The notes below the pieces were generated by a model. The model searched no databases. It was not told the DNA's origin and worked only from the letters and a program-made list of their open reading frames with translations. A program made the position numbers and the translations under genes. A DNA stretch of 64,000 nt from Flaccisagitta enflata. Lineage: Eukaryota > Chaetognatha > Sagittoidea > Aphragmophora. Shown here in pieces: positions 1 through 12,602 of this stretch (the stretch's first letter is position 1; each line of letters begins with the position of its first letter). The stretch covers positions 8,494,001-8,558,000 of the forward strand of contig OZ231127.1 in NCBI GenBank assembly GCA_965153355.1, in the 5' to 3' direction.

Positions 1-1560
1 ATCACGTCAACAGCAGCATCATCAACGACATCTATAACAACAACAAAACAACAACAATAAAACAACAACAACAATGATAATGAGACTTGCACTTAAACAA
101 TGATGACGATCATTTCATACAATCACAACGAAAATAACCCTCCACTAAGAGAAAAAAAAAAATAAAAGAACAAATGTATAACGCTTAGACTGCGAAAACT
201 AGACAAAGACACAATCAGAAGACACCCCTCAAACGTGACAAACTTGTATAAACATTAAACAAGTCAACAAACATAACTCTACATCAAACTCGACGTATGT
301 CTCAAATAAAATGTCGAATATCTTAAAGTATTCAAAGTAAAATAAGCAAGTTACCAAATGTCTGTAATTTGATGTTAAGACATTAACATAAACGATGTAA
401 AGATGTAAAAACAATTTTAACAATGTCAATGTCTGAAGGTTAAACAATGTCCAATACACAATGTTGAAACACTAAATAAACAATGTTTGAATAATGCTAA
501 GAATGACAAGACTAAATAAACAATATTTAACAATTCTAATGTTAAGGAACAAAAGACATACACACACAAAAAAAATTCAAATGAACAATGTTAGAGAGAA
601 TGATGAAATATTAAAATAGACGATGTCAAAATGAAAAAAAAAAAGTGTAACAATGTCATGTTGATGAATAATGTTTAAAAAAAAAAAAATTTAAATAAAC
701 AATACTAAGTAAAATGTTAAGAAATGTTAAAAATGTTAAGAACATTTAAAATACAATGTTGAACTAAACAATGTTAAAAACTAAGCTAAATAAACAATGT
801 CAAATAAACAATGATAAAACGGTAAAATGAACAATATTTGATAGAAATACTAAAGCCTTGAGATTAACAATGTTTAATTGACAATGTTGAAACAATAAGA
901 TGATGTTTAAAAACAATGTCGAAGCATTAATATTTAACAAACAAGATTATTGCATCAAGAAAAAACAATGTCCAATAAACATTGTTTAAGCATCAACATA
1001 TAAAATGTTAAAATTAAAAAAAAAAAAAAACTAAACAAATAATATTTACAGAGCCTAATATTTAATATTAAGCAAATAAACAATGTGAATTAAAAAACAA
1101 TTTTAGTTGAACAAAATTAATTAAAGAATGTCAAAACAATAAAAAAAAATGTTTAAATAAATCAGCTAAAAAAAAAAAAAAATAAATAAAAAGTTTGAAA
1201 AAAAAAAAAAAAAAAGATTTTTGAATAAACGATGTTAAAACGTTAGAAACGCAATGTTGAAATAAACAAGGTCAAATAAATAATGCTAAAATACAATGTT
1301 AAAACATTGATAGCATACTGTCAAATAAACAATGTGTAAATATGAACTATGTTAAATTAACAATGCTGGTAAACAATGTCAAAACATAAAATATAAAATG
1401 TTTATAAATGCTAAAACATTAAAATACAATGTTAAATTAAACAATGTTAAAAAAACCAATATTGAATGAACAATGTTGATGAACAATGTTTAAACATTTA
1501 AAAGACTATGTTGAATTAACAATATAAATAAACAATATATATTTATTTATATTAAGACAA
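1..1560. repeat. AT-rich block with many AACAATG motifs
   Basis: No gene is recognisable. The block is A-rich on the + strand and contains roughly 25 copies of ACAATG, usually as AAACAATGTT or AACAATGTC, at irregular spacing of about 15-100 bp, with related AACAATAT variants. Short A runs separate them. It may be a decayed short-period satellite. The same heptamer is also the classic SOX HMG-box binding site, so a regulatory reading is possible but unproven. Confidence 0.6.
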
Positions 1561-2039
1561 AAGCTCAAGCAAGCTAGGGGTAAACCTTCCCCCCCCCAAA
1601 AAAAAACAATCAATATAAGCTAAGTGATCAATCAGTACAAAAAAAACAAAATAAATAAATAAAACAAAAAAAAAAGAACAAACAAACAATTGACCAAGTT
1701 AATAACAGAAGGACGGAAACAGACCTTCCACTTCTTTGGAGGACTCCTGTTACCATGGGTTCCTTCTTAGAGGAAGGAAGGCGGGGGTGTCAATAACATG
1801 AGCCCCCCAAGAAGCAGAGCGATGAAAGAGAATTGACGCGAGACTGATCGACCATCAAAACATGATGGTAGATCAGCCTCATATCCTATTTCTCTTTCAT
1901 AGCGACATTCCTTCTTCTTTCCACAAACAAGACCTTCAACAATATTATTTTCTCTGATAACTTGGATATCCCCAATAACTGCGAAAGAGTTCTTAGGTAA
2001 TTATTATTATTATTATTATCACTGATTGATCATTACTAA

Positions 2040-2200
2040 CGGACGGGATGGGAGAAGTAGGAGGAGGAAGGGGAGAAGGAGGGGGAGGAGGAGGAGGAGG
2101 AGGCGGGACGGCGACGATGGGGATACGGGACGACGACGAGGGGGATACGGGACGAAGAAGAGGAGGAAGAGGAGATGGCGGGGGCAGAGAAAGGGGCTGG
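2040..2200 (+). repeat. purine-rich GGA/GAC tract
   Basis: An imperfect run of GGA, GGAGG and GACGAC triplets makes both strands open in several frames. The frames encode only low-complexity Arg/Gly or Ser strings, so this is read as a simple repeat and not as coding sequence. Confidence 0.7.
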
Positions 2201-2633
2201 GGCAGTTGGGTTCGGGTTCATTATTATTTGCGTATATCTCATCATCGTTTTATATTCTCTGTTCAGATTACACGTCCTTATATATCCATATATCTGGTCG
2301 AGTCTTTCTTCCTCTCTCGCTGGGGCTCTGTCCAGTTATCCGGACGCGTAACGACCATTTGACAGCCTGAGACATTGCCATAATATGGCAGGCACCTATG
2401 AACCATGGGCCAAAATTCCTTTAGAAGACTCTTGGTGATGCCCTAAAAAAATTTGGCGGCCCTGAGAGCTATTTTTGGGTGTCAAATAACAATTTAGCGA
2501 AGACCGTAAAACCAAAAATTGCGAAAATTGCCAATTTTTGGCCTTTTTTCAACCTGTAACCTGAAAAAAGTTGAAATATGGCTCTGAAATTTCAAAAGCA
2601 CATGTATTAGACCCTACTGATGCTTTTTTGTGA

Positions 2634-2768
2634 AAAAATTTTAGTTTTTGAAAATTTTAAGGTACCTTTATTTTGAAAAAACGGCTATTTCGCCGAAAAA
2701 AAATTTTAGTTTTTGAAAATTTTAAGGTACCTTTATTTTGAAAAAACGGCTATTTCGCCGAAAAAAAA
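2634..2768 (+). repeat. 65-bp tandem duplication
   Basis: Two almost identical copies lie head to tail with a 65-bp offset; the string TTAGTTTTTGAAAATTTTAA starts at 2641 and again at 2706. It sits in a 2.38-3.35 kb AT-rich stretch where no gene or other structure was seen. Confidence 0.85.
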
Positions 2769-3490
2769 ATGCTGTCGCCCCCCTAAAAGTTGACCGATTT
2801 AAACAAAATTTGTACTGGAGGTACTTCACATTATGGACTACCTCCATGTAAAATTTCATCAAAATCGGAGCACTTTAAGTACCAAAAATTGTGAATAGAA
2901 ATGAGATTTTTCATATTTTAACAGATTTTTTTCTCGCTCACCTATCTTTGAGCGGTCATAACTTTTGAACGGTTTGACCGATTTGGTCGCGCAAAAAAAG
3001 GATGGACGCCCCTTGAAAAACTCTACATTTTGGTCACCGATTTGTCATGAATCCATCAAAAAATGACTTGGCTATAATCGTTTGAATGGAAAAGATCAGC
3101 TGACGTAACTTTTCATGTGGACTAGGGCTAAATTTGATGATGTTTGCGCCCCTCTAAGGCCAGCCAATGGGTCAAATCTTTGTTAGATAATCTTACCAAA
3201 CATATAAATATACGTTAGGACCAAAAACGAAACTTTTTGCCGATATTTAAATTTTCACTCCCCCTGGCTACCTGTGGTTCTAGTATATGGATTTTTTCCG
3301 GATTTTTTCCTGCTATAAGCCCCCTTTGCCCTCGAAAAACATGTCTATAGGTGTCTTTAAACATAAGTCCACTATCATCATTAAAATATTACAACAATTT
3401 ATTGATATGTAGCTTACACCAGGCCCCTAGATTCTGGAGCAGCGAGCAGCGCTGCTTCTCGGCAAGGAAGGAAGATATCGACAGGTCCCT

Positions 3491-3606
3491 GAAGAAGAAG
3501 AAGAAGAAGAAGCAGAAGAAGAAGAAGAAGAAGAAGAAGAAGAAGAAGAAGAAGAAGAAGAAGGAAAAAAAGAAGAAGGAAAAAAAGAAGAAGGAAAAAA
3601 GAAGAT
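3491..3606 (+). repeat. (AAG)n microsatellite
   Basis: Imperfect (AAG)n passing into GGAAAAAAAG units. The poly-Lys, poly-Leu and poly-Ser frames across it are artefacts of the repeat. The flanking 3.6-4.8 kb contains no recognisable gene. Confidence 0.95.
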
Positions 3607-4798
3607 AAGGAAGAAAAACAAAAAGAGGAAGGAAAAGGACAAGAAGTAAGGATCAAATGAGGTTGATGTCAGCATTGATATCATTTGCATATTGCAGTTT
3701 TACGATGACTGCTCTATTGTAAGTACATTGATTTTACATAAAGTCAATTTGAGAAAATAATGTAACTTGATCTTGATCTTTCTTATTGTGAACCAAAGAA
3801 AGAAAACATTATGCCCTCGTAAAAGTTGGTAACATCGTCATGTGTTTCATGTAGCGTTCCCAAAACAAAATACATAATGGTGATACAAATACCGAAAAAA
3901 GAGCGGTTGTTAGTATAATAAAATCATCGTCCCAAAGATCGCGAAGGTCCTTTCCAAACCTGGGGCCAGAATTGCTAGGGCTGCAGGTCTAGACCCTTGA
4001 GTGACACTAGCGTCTCAGACTCCGAGACTACTGTAACTGCGGTAACTCGGGGACTGCTGTTACTGCTGTAACAATCACCCAAATGTTGAAATTATCAGTG
4101 CTTGCTATCTTGTTGTTTAGATTTCTCTTCGCAATGACCAGTGAAAATTATGTTAACTAATCAAAAGTTTGACTTACTATCTATCTTTTATTCTTTGTCA
4201 AAACTGACTAATTGAGGTTGGAATATAAAAGAGGATAAATGAAAAAAATCTGTTCATTTTTTCCCAAATCACATTCTTACTTCAAATCTAAAGAAAAATT
4301 AGTTAGAATATTTTTTTTTCTGAATCCACTGGATAACTGGCCCACTAAAGTGCGAAATTCGCATTACAAAAGTTACTCTTTTACCTTTTCCCTAATCCCC
4401 ACACTCAAGTCAAGTCGGCAGCATTCAGGGGAAAATTTGTGCTTCTCGGCAGAAAAGAAAAATCAAGTCCTGGCTTACACTCTACGCGGAAAAAAACGCA
4501 GAGCTAACAACAGGATTTGAGCGCTCCAACAGAGCTCAGGTTCGTGTCCTACTCTCAACAGTTGTTACGGGGACTCCATCCCTGTTTTAGTCTGATTTCC
4601 TCCACTTGGGATGAAGTGGATTTTTCAAACTTCTATCGTCCAAAGCGTTTCTAGATCCATCCGCTTTGTTAAATGGAAGCTTCGGCGTCAAAATTTCTTC
4701 CTTCGTCTGCTTGTAAATGCCCATAATAAGTTCAAGAGACTTTTCGATGGACTGAATCGGGATAGAACGATACCAACACTTGCATGTGGGCGAGGAAA

Positions 4799-4800
4799 GG

Positions 4801-4879
<79 letters not shown>

Positions 4880-4937
4880 GGTTGTGGTTGTTGTTGTTGT
4901 TGTTGTTGTTGTTGTTGCTGTTGTTGTAGTTGTTGTC
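4799..4937 (+). repeat. (TTG)n microsatellite
   Basis: About 45 TTG triplets with GTG and CTG interruptions. All six frames are open through it. The poly-Asn/Gln/Thr/Val/Cys frames are repeat artefacts. Confidence 0.95.
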
Positions 4938-5148
4938 GAAATACTCTCGCCACTTATGATAGGATGGTTTAGGCACAAATATGTCCGCGTAGTAACCTCT
5001 GATTTTCTTCTTTACACTTCTGTCAATAATCCTGAGTCCAGGCCAGTCCTTTTTCTCGATTCGAAACAAATTTCCAGTCTTTGAGTTCTACTTTTCCAGA
5101 TTCGATAAGACGAAGTCTAATGAACAATGCTCATCTTCGAGTTGAACA

Positions 5149-5149
<1 letters not shown>

Positions 5150-5238
<89 letters not shown>
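5150..5238 (+). repeat. (TTG)n microsatellite
   Basis: A pure run of about 29 TTG triplets, 210 bp downstream of a similar run, in non-coding DNA. Confidence 0.95.
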
Positions 5239-5534
5239 ACAATTCCTTGACAGTTGAAATTTAGCCATGGAGGTATAAGAATGTCTACATCATAGTCGTC
5301 GGGAATTTTGCCGTGGTGGCGATAGGCGCCTGGTGAAAATCAAGGGTAGAGTACTTTGAAAACAATTGGGAGATAAACAGGTGTCTTGATAGAGGTGTCA
5401 AGTCTCTGAATATACATGTTATATGTCCAGCTGAAAATGTTTAGCAAACAATAAAATATACTCAAGGAGTTTTCTTTTGGGTTAGAGTGAGATGGAATGT
5501 TATTCAGATTCTGTTTTATGGAAAACTAGGAGTG

Positions 5535-5619
5535 ATGCGCGTAGTAACTAGTCAGTGAGGGCTCACAAGGCCCTCTTCCATTTGTTTTAGTTTGGGTATA
5601 GTGAGGGATGTTGTTCCAC
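5535..5619 (+). repeat. dispersed repeat, inverted copy at 56.4 kb
   Basis: About 85 bp starting ATGCGCGTAGTAACTAGTCA and ending near TTGTTCCAC. The reverse complement of 56,436-56,520 matches over the whole length with only a handful of differences. No internal structure was recognised, so this is probably a fragment of an interspersed repeat family. Confidence 0.8.
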
Positions 5620-5984
5620 CTATCATACTCAAGAGTCAAGCCTTGCACATGAACAACAAAGTGACCACGGAGGGACAGGGGCCAAGTGGCAATTCGCAGA
5701 TGCAAGGCAGAGATCTCTGGCTCTATAAAGGCAGGAAACCATATACCAGTTTGGTGGAGGGATCATACCTCGCAGTGAGTTCCCAGAGGGCGTCGCCTTA
5801 GGACAAAAAAAATCATGCAGGCACTTTTGACCTATATCAAAGGCAGAAACTGGTACAATTGCTTACCCTGAGCAAGAAAATATATGGTTTTACCTGCGTC
5901 CTAGTTAATCCAAAGCCTCTTCTTGCCCCTTGAACTACTTCACTCAAATTCAAATGTGGCAAAAATGTTTTTTGTTTTTTCATT

Positions 5985-6392
5985 TCAGAAAAGTCGGGCA
6001 GACAGACAGATGAACAGATTAAAACTTTTAAAAAGACCTTTGCACTTGCTGTTTACTTGTAAAAGATTCTTGCCAAATGTTCAAGAACTAAAAAAATACA
6101 ACATAAAGCCTAAAAAACAACTTCGTGACAAACCAATGGACGGACGAACGGACAGACAAATGAAGAGACGGACGGACGGACGGATGGACAGACAGACGGA
6201 CGGACAGATGGACCGACCTACCAAAAAGTGGCTTATAGAGTTGTATGAATGACATAAAAACATTCAAAATGTCTTTATTTTGTGTAAAACGCCTTTTAAA
6301 CAGTTTTGTGATGGACCGACCGACGGACCAACCAACGGACCGACCAAAAAGTGGCTCATAGAGTCGGGTAGCACGCGACTAAAACTGATACT
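5985..6392 (+). mobile_element. interspersed repeat with GGAC/GACC-rich middle
   Basis: It runs from a GTCGGGCAGACAGACAG-like start, through a segment mentioning TTTACTTGTAAAAGATTCTTG, to GGACGGACGG-type tetranucleotide tracts, and ends near AGCACGCGACTAAAA. A second copy lies in inverse orientation at 33,648-34,012 and an end fragment at 47,076-47,135. The terminus resembles that of the shorter hairpin-ended family described elsewhere in this window, so the two may be related. Confidence 0.55.
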
Positions 6393-6866
6393 AATGATAT
6401 GAGGGAGGATGCCAAATCTTTCGGGAAGCTCCAGCATGAATTAGTTACAACATGTGTCAATTTTGGTAAGCCTGCTTAGAAATTTGTAGGACATATCAAA
6501 ATAACCCGCAAATTTCCAAGCTGAGATGAAAAAATTTTGTCAATTTGGTGCCTCTGAAATGTTGAACCTACTGAGTTCATGAGCAAAAAAATGTCCCTAG
6601 ATGAATCAGGTAGCAGGCAAAACCCTATATAGATGTGATCTACACATACTAAACAACATTTTTATACCATAGCTGTCATCTCCAGGCGCCTGCTTATATC
6701 TTTGTCCTGTTATGGTATGCTCTCCGAACTACGTGCCACGGTGGGCATGGGGCCTAGGGGAAGGATGCAGAAGCCATATTGAAAATAGGACAAAGGGAGT
6801 GATGCAAACAACTGATCGCAAAGACCCGAAAAAGCAATGTGTCTTGGATGAAATTTTTAAGTATAA

Positions 6867-7430
6867 GAGTGTATACGACGACAACAACCTTTATCTTTTT
6901 GTACAAAATTTAGAGCCATAAACCATCTAAAAAGGCTTCCAGAAAGCAGAAAATGTAGACAGGGATTGCTGAAAATGTATTTTATTCAAAAAAATTTTCA
7001 AATTTGGACTTTTTCCACAGTCTTACCCATTTTTTTGGCAAAACGCTAAGTGCCTACTTATTGACATTATCTATATCAGGGTTGAAATTTAGGCCTCTGG
7101 TGAGTCAAAATCCCCCAACTCTGTTTTACCACCTCCAGCATACTTATATAGAGTGATTTTGTGAATCAGCTCAAAATCGACGCTGACAGACTCTCCCTAC
7201 AGCTTATAACGCTTTAAATTGACTTTTTTGCATGTTTTTTACATCTCAAAAGTGTCATGCTAGTCCCAGCCCTAATGATGTTTTTGCAGGGTTTTTTGTT
7301 TTTAGCTTGTGGATATAGTCATAAGGAGCGCTGATCAGCATGTAGAGAATTGGCAACAGGCCACCTTCAAAACAAATGATCGGCGAGGGTCAAGCAGTAG
7401 AAAACGCCAGATTTGGTTGTCGTATTCACT
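6867..7430 (+). repeat. 564-bp direct repeat, copy 1
   Basis: Nearly identical to 7,767-8,330 (offset exactly 900 bp). Only a few substitutions were noticed, for example near 6,924, 7,200 and 7,415. No protein or RNA is recognisable in it. Confidence 0.95.
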
Positions 7431-7766
7431 ATTTAAACAGGGGTGATAATAAATCAGTTTTTTTTTGTATGGATTTTCTGCATTTAAACAACTCTGTTGG
7501 GACTAAATAAAGTCTAAGTATGCTTTGAGGAAGCTAAATATACTTGAATGAGCCATTTTAAGCCAAAATTGCCTTGAAACCTTAGTGGTCAAAATTACCA
7601 TTTTTGCCGATCAGGTTTTTCCGTGGTTTTGATTAAATCAATGGAAATTTTTTCATTCTTTTTCTTGATTCTACTTTTTTTAAGCTCCCAGGGGCTCAAC
7701 ACACTATTTCCAAGCTCTAAAAAACAAATTTAGGCTTACAGCTAGCAACAACCTGCTCCCTTATAT

Positions 7767-8330
7767 GAGTGTATACGACGACAACAACCTTTATCTTTTT
7801 GTACAAAATTTAGAGCCATAAACCAACTAAAAAGGCTTCCAGAAAGCAGAAAATGTAGACAGGGATTGCTGAAAATGTATTTTATTCAAAAAAATTTTCA
7901 AATTTGGACTTTTTCCACAGTCTTACCCATTTTTTTGGCAAAACGCTAAGTGCCTACTTATTGACATTATCTATATCAGGGTTGAAATTTAGGCCTCTGG
8001 TGAGTCAAAATCCCCCAACTCTGTTTTACCACCTCCAGCATACTTATATAGAGTGATTTTGTGAATCAGCTCAAAATCGACGCTGACAGACTCTCCCTAC
8101 TGCTTATAACGCTTTAAATTGACTTTTTTGCATGTTTTTTACATCTCAAAAGTGTCATGCTAGTCCCAGCCCTAATGATGTTTTTGCAGGGTTTTTTGTT
8201 TTTAGCTTGTGGATATAGTCATAAGGAGCGCTGATCAGCATGTAGAGAATTGGCAACAGGCCACCTTCAAAACAAATGATCGGCGAGGGTCAAGCAGTAG
8301 AAAACGCCAGATTTGTTTGTCGTATTCACT
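7767..8330 (+). repeat. 564-bp direct repeat, copy 2
   Basis: Second copy of 6,867-7,430. The 336 bp between the copies are unique within this window. The very low divergence points to a recent duplication. Confidence 0.95.
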
Positions 8331-8654
8331 AATAACCTCGTTAAGATAATGATTGTGATAAAGAACTGTTTCATTCAGTTAAGGAGATGATGTTGAACGC
8401 GAGAACGAAACGTTTTACGTTAGATTGCTTTATACAACAATAACAATGAATCGATGACATACCTATGAGAGCGCCATTCATAAGACTGTAGGTCATGTTG
8501 GATTCGTTCATCCATGTTAACAGATATTGTTCAAAATCGTCATCCTCATCGGGAAGATAAAGAGGTTGAGAAATATTAAGAGATGCATGGCCACCTACTA
8601 TACTCTACATAGTTGTACATATGAGACGTCATGTCTCTCTGGAATGCCATCTAA

Positions 8655-8886
8655 ACAAGGCCGGATACACGGCTACCCTAGTCGCGTACGGGTGGGCAGG
8701 AGCAGTGCTGGACAAGATCACTAGAGCATCTGGGTAGGAGCTGTACGCTCAAAAAGCTAAAAAACGCCGAAAAAGTAAAAAGGGGACCGACGACCGACCA
8801 ACCAACCAACCAACCAACCAACTGACCAACCGACCAACCGACGGACGGACATAGCGGGATGTAGAGACGCGTAGCACGCGACAAAA
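8655..8886 (+). mobile_element. hairpin-ended short interspersed element (family A)
   Basis: It begins AAGGCCGGATACACGGCTAC, has GGGTGGGCAGGAGCAGT and a CCAACCAACC/GACGGACGG tract in the middle, and ends in an inverted repeat (ACGCGTAGCACGCGA) followed by a short A run. The same layout occurs at more than ten places in the window on both strands. No protein is encoded. Confidence 0.7.
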
Positions 8887-9138
8887 AGAAAATCGCCATT
8901 TAGCTTCATAACTTTACTGACAGACCCTTCGCAATCACCATTGCAGGTATCAATTGCCATTACCACCAAAGGCCTACTTCAAGCAAAGTGTACCTCATAT
9001 GAGGCGCCTTGAGATTTATTGACCTTTTTAAAAGAGTCCTGCTTCAACTTCAAGTAAAGCCTCAGATCTCGGATTGATCCCACTTTAAAGATCTGTACTG
9101 ATGTTCAAATATGAATCCAGTTTGGTGGTTGAAGCATT

Positions 9139-9342
9139 TTTAGTCGGGTGCACGCAACTCTACAACCCGCTTTGTCTTTCCGTAGGTCGGTCGGTTGGTT
9201 GGTCAGTCACATCTTATCTTTTTTTTCAATTCTTTTTCTTTGACTTTACTGCTCCTGCCGGAATGGTCTAGTGACCTCAAATATAGCCCCTGCCCACCCG
9301 CACACGACTTTGGTAGCCGTGTATGCGGCCGTGTTTGTCAAA
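9139..9342 (-). mobile_element. hairpin-ended short interspersed element (family A)
   Basis: Complete copy on the minus strand: the terminal hairpin is at the low-coordinate end and the GGCCGCATACACGGC start at the high end. Internal landmarks (ACTGCTCCTGCC, GACCTCAAATATAG, CCTGCCCACCCGCAC) match the other full copies. Confidence 0.7.
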
Positions 9343-9352
9343 AAGTAAAACT

Positions 9353-9410
9353 TTTCCAGGCGCCTTGAGTAAGACTTTTGCAAAAGGCGCCTTGAGTAGA
9401 CCCTTGCGGC
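9353..9410 (+). repeat. two outlying units of the 27-bp minisatellite
   Basis: Two GGCGCCTTGAGTA units with an ACTTTTGCAAAA spacer, the same 27-bp unit that forms the large array at 10.2-10.8 kb. Confidence 0.8.
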
Positions 9411-9736
9411 AGAGCATTTCCGCCACGATTTCGACGCGATTTTGACGCACCTCCTAATTGCCAGGCGACTTCCGGTTCCGGATGACGCTAAAACCGCGGT
9501 TTCCGGTTCCCGGTTTCTAGTTTTTCAGGGCAATTATCACTTGTTGCTTATGATACAATGTGCTACTTATACTGTTATACATTGGTGTGAATTGCACTGT
9601 ATGTTTTTGATTGACTTTAAGAAAACCATTCCCATCGTGTTTTACTTGTATTCAGCAATTTTGTCTCATTTTTTTTTCTATCTCATTTTTTTGTATGCCA
9701 AGGACAATTAAAAAAAAAAGCACAAAATGAAATTAT

Positions 9737-9739
<3 letters not shown>

Positions 9740-9817
<78 letters not shown>
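9740..9817 (+). repeat. (GA)n microsatellite
   Basis: Pure GA dinucleotide run of about 39 units. Confidence 0.98.
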
Positions 9818-9821
<4 letters not shown>

Positions 9822-9948
9822 GCATCAACCATGAATTGACTGAAACAGGTGCAATCGATTTGGTCATCATTCATCGCGATCACTGGATCACTTAAAGTGT
9901 GATCCATGAAGTCCAGAAGTGCTATTGTTAAGTCGCGAAGTGAGACCG

Positions 9949-9967
9949 AGAGAGGGAGAGAGAGTCA

Positions 9968-10063
<96 letters not shown>
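9949..10063 (+). repeat. (GA)n microsatellite
   Basis: GA dinucleotide run with a few interruptions at its left end. Confidence 0.98.
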
Positions 10064-10065
<2 letters not shown>

Positions 10066-10194
10066 CAGGTACAGGTTAGTAGACAAAGATAGATAACCGA
10101 TCAATGGCGGTTTTAGGTAGGCAAAACCTGCCCACGATTAGTAGTAAAAAATTGCCACACGATCACACTTATCAATTTCCTCGCACGGCTCTAG

Positions 10195-10795
10195 CCTTGA
10201 GTAAGCTTTTTCCAAAAGGCGCCTTTAGTAAGGATTTTCCCAAAGGCGCCTTGAGTAAAACTTTTCCAAAAGGCGCCTTGAGTAAGCTTTTTCCAAAAGG
10301 CGTCTTGAGTAAGCTTTTTCCAAAAGGCGCCTTGAGTAAGACTTTTCCCAAAAGTGCCTTGAGTAAGCTTTTTCTAAAGGGCGCCTTGGGTAAGCTTTTT
10401 CCAAAAGGCGCCTTTAGTAAGACTTTTTCCAAAGGCACCTTGAGTAAGACTTTACCAAAAAGCGCCTTGAGTAAGACTTTTCCAAAAGGCGCCTTGAGTA
10501 AGACTTTTCCCAAAGGCGCCTTGAGTAAGACTTTTCCAAAAGGCGCTATGAGTAAGACTTTTCCAAAATGCGCCTTGAGTAAGACTTTTCCAAAAGGTGC
10601 ATTGAGTAAGACTTTTGCAAAAGGCGCCTTGAGTAAGACTTTTCTCAAAGGCGCCTTGAGTAAGACTTTTCCCTAAGGCGCCTTGAGTAAGATTTTTCCA
10701 AAATGCGCCATGAGTAAGACTTTTGCAAAAGGCGCCTTGAGTAAGACTTTTCCAAAGGCGCCTTGAGTAAGACTTTTGCAAAAGGCGCCATGAGG
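10195..10795 (+). repeat. 27-bp minisatellite (about 22 units)
   Basis: The unit is 27 bp: GACTTTTCCAAAAGGCGC followed by CTTGAGTAA. About 22 copies show scattered substitutions and few length changes. Because 27 is a multiple of three, long frames stay open on both strands (a Lys-Thr-Phe-Pro-Lys-Gly-Ala-Leu-Ser repeat on +). No start context, splice site or non-repeat coding flank supports translation. Each unit contains the palindrome GGCGCC. Confidence 0.9.
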
Positions 10796-10799
10796 TTCA

Positions 10800-12255
10800 C
10801 TTTATGTGACATACGCCCGATCCAACCGTTGTTACCACGCGAATAAGAGAAAAAGACGCACTTCTAGATGACCATTTTAGCCATTTTTTCTTTGATTTCA
10901 AGTTAAATGTTTTGCACTATTGAAAAGCCCAGTTTTTAAGCTTTGAGAATCAAAAAGAAAAAGTTCTTAATCCTGAGGCGTTTGGGCGTAGTAAAAAAAA
11001 GAGTAAAATTAGGTCAAGAATCGTTTTCACAATTCCATAAGAGAAAAAGAATTCAAGATAGTCAGTGTTTCACTATGATGAGCTATAACTTTTAAACCGT
11101 TAAACATACAGACTTGGGATTGGTCTTGAATGAAAGAAAATTTGAAAATCTTAAAAATTACTTTGACTGAAAAATGATTAAAAGTTTTTCTTTAGTAATT
11201 TCATAAGATAAAGAAACAATAAATGATTTTTTTAATGATTTTGTATTTTGTCATGTGCTCAAAATAGTAATTGTCTTTGACTGGCTGTAAACGGTTTGAG
11301 ATACAGACCTGGGACTGGTCTAGATTGAAAGAAAATTCGAAAATCTTTAAAATGCATTCAATGAAAACATTTTTGAACAATCTTTTTAGTCTGTTCCATC
11401 AATAAATGACCAGGTGCGTCTTTTTTTTTTTGATACGCGTGGTATTACACTCCCAACGCAATTACAGTCGCAATTACCAATGCATGATCGTCATAGTCAA
11501 CTCAGAAATACCATCTGAACTACCACCACCCATTACCGTCACGATTTCCCTAATTGCTTACCCTTTAACCACGAACAGAGTCCCAAACTATCCGTTTTGG
11601 TATTGAGATTAAACTGACGGAAAAACGGCGTTTCATATTTATTTTTTTAATCCCTTTTGGATGCATTCACTAGCCAACGCCTGAATTGGCCGTAGAGTTG
11701 GCGATCCACTTCAACAGAGTGAAGAAAAGTTTTCAACACACTGTTTAAAATCGCGCCGATCAGCACCATGACCATCACAAATCCAGTCAATATGATCAGT
11801 CTTAAGGTGTTCATAGCTAATGCTTGGTCATATAAATGCTTACGCTACAGCAGCTCAAAATGTTGTTTCTCTTCGTGGTTTCGCCAAAGGTACTCGCGCA
11901 TGAACGGGGAAAAGGGAATTTTGGTGTCTCAAAAGTACGGTGAAGATATAAAGAATGACATTGCAGACTAATGCGGATCATTTGAAATAGGCTTTATGGC
12001 CTTTAGTTTTGACTAGATAATGAAAAAATTTCATAAAAAAAATTTTGATTTTAAGGAAAACAGAATACTGAAGCGTTCTTTTTTTCAAGCTGTGCAAATT
12101 GGCCATTATCATGTATATCAAAACAAACTAAAGCAATTTTTCTAATTCAACCGGGTAAGCTACTAATATTATGTAACGGTTTTTTTGATTAGAATTTTAA
12201 CATTTTATAGAAATGAATTATGGCAAATGGAACGCTTCGGTGATGGGTTATCCGT
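10800..12255. other. no recognisable feature
   Basis: AT-rich single-copy-looking sequence. The only repeat noticed is a partial internal similarity between about 11,090-11,200 and 11,280-11,390 (shared ACAGACYTGGGA and GAAAGAAAATT phrases). No gene was seen. Confidence 0.5.
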
Positions 12256-12257
12256 TT

Positions 12258-12511
12258 TGGGCAGCGGCCCCAAAGGGCTGATGTCCTTAAGGACACGGGT
12301 GAATTTCCTTACATACGTCTGTACACCCCTACCCCCTCCCAGGTTTCTCAAGCCCAAATCGGGCTCTTTCAAGCCTGAAATCGGTCCAAAGAGGCTCAAA
12401 TCAACCCTCTCAGACCTAAAGTCACTCCTCTCAGGTCCAAAATTGGCTCTCTGACATCCAAAATCAGCCTTCTTAGGCCAAAAATGAGCCCTCTTTGGCC
12501 CAAAATTACCC
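12258..12511 (+). mobile_element. foldback-like element, left half only
   Basis: It starts GGGCAGCGGCCCCAAAGGG, then has a perfect short hairpin GTCCTTAAGGAC and a C-rich junction, then about eight degenerate ~20-bp units of the type CTCTCAGRCCTAAARTC. The mirror-image right half seen in complete members is absent here. Confidence 0.65.
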
Positions 12512-12602
12512 ATGATATAGTTCCAGAGATTTTGTGTATTAAATCCTTTTTAAGCAAAAAATGCTATGATATCTAGAAGAATTAGGTATGCTTTTGAAAA
12601 AA

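Noticed and set aside
10104-10676. 190-codon open frame with a nine-residue repeat
   Set aside because: It is produced by the 27-bp tandem repeat. The opposite strand is equally open, and no conserved flank, splice site or domain supports a protein.
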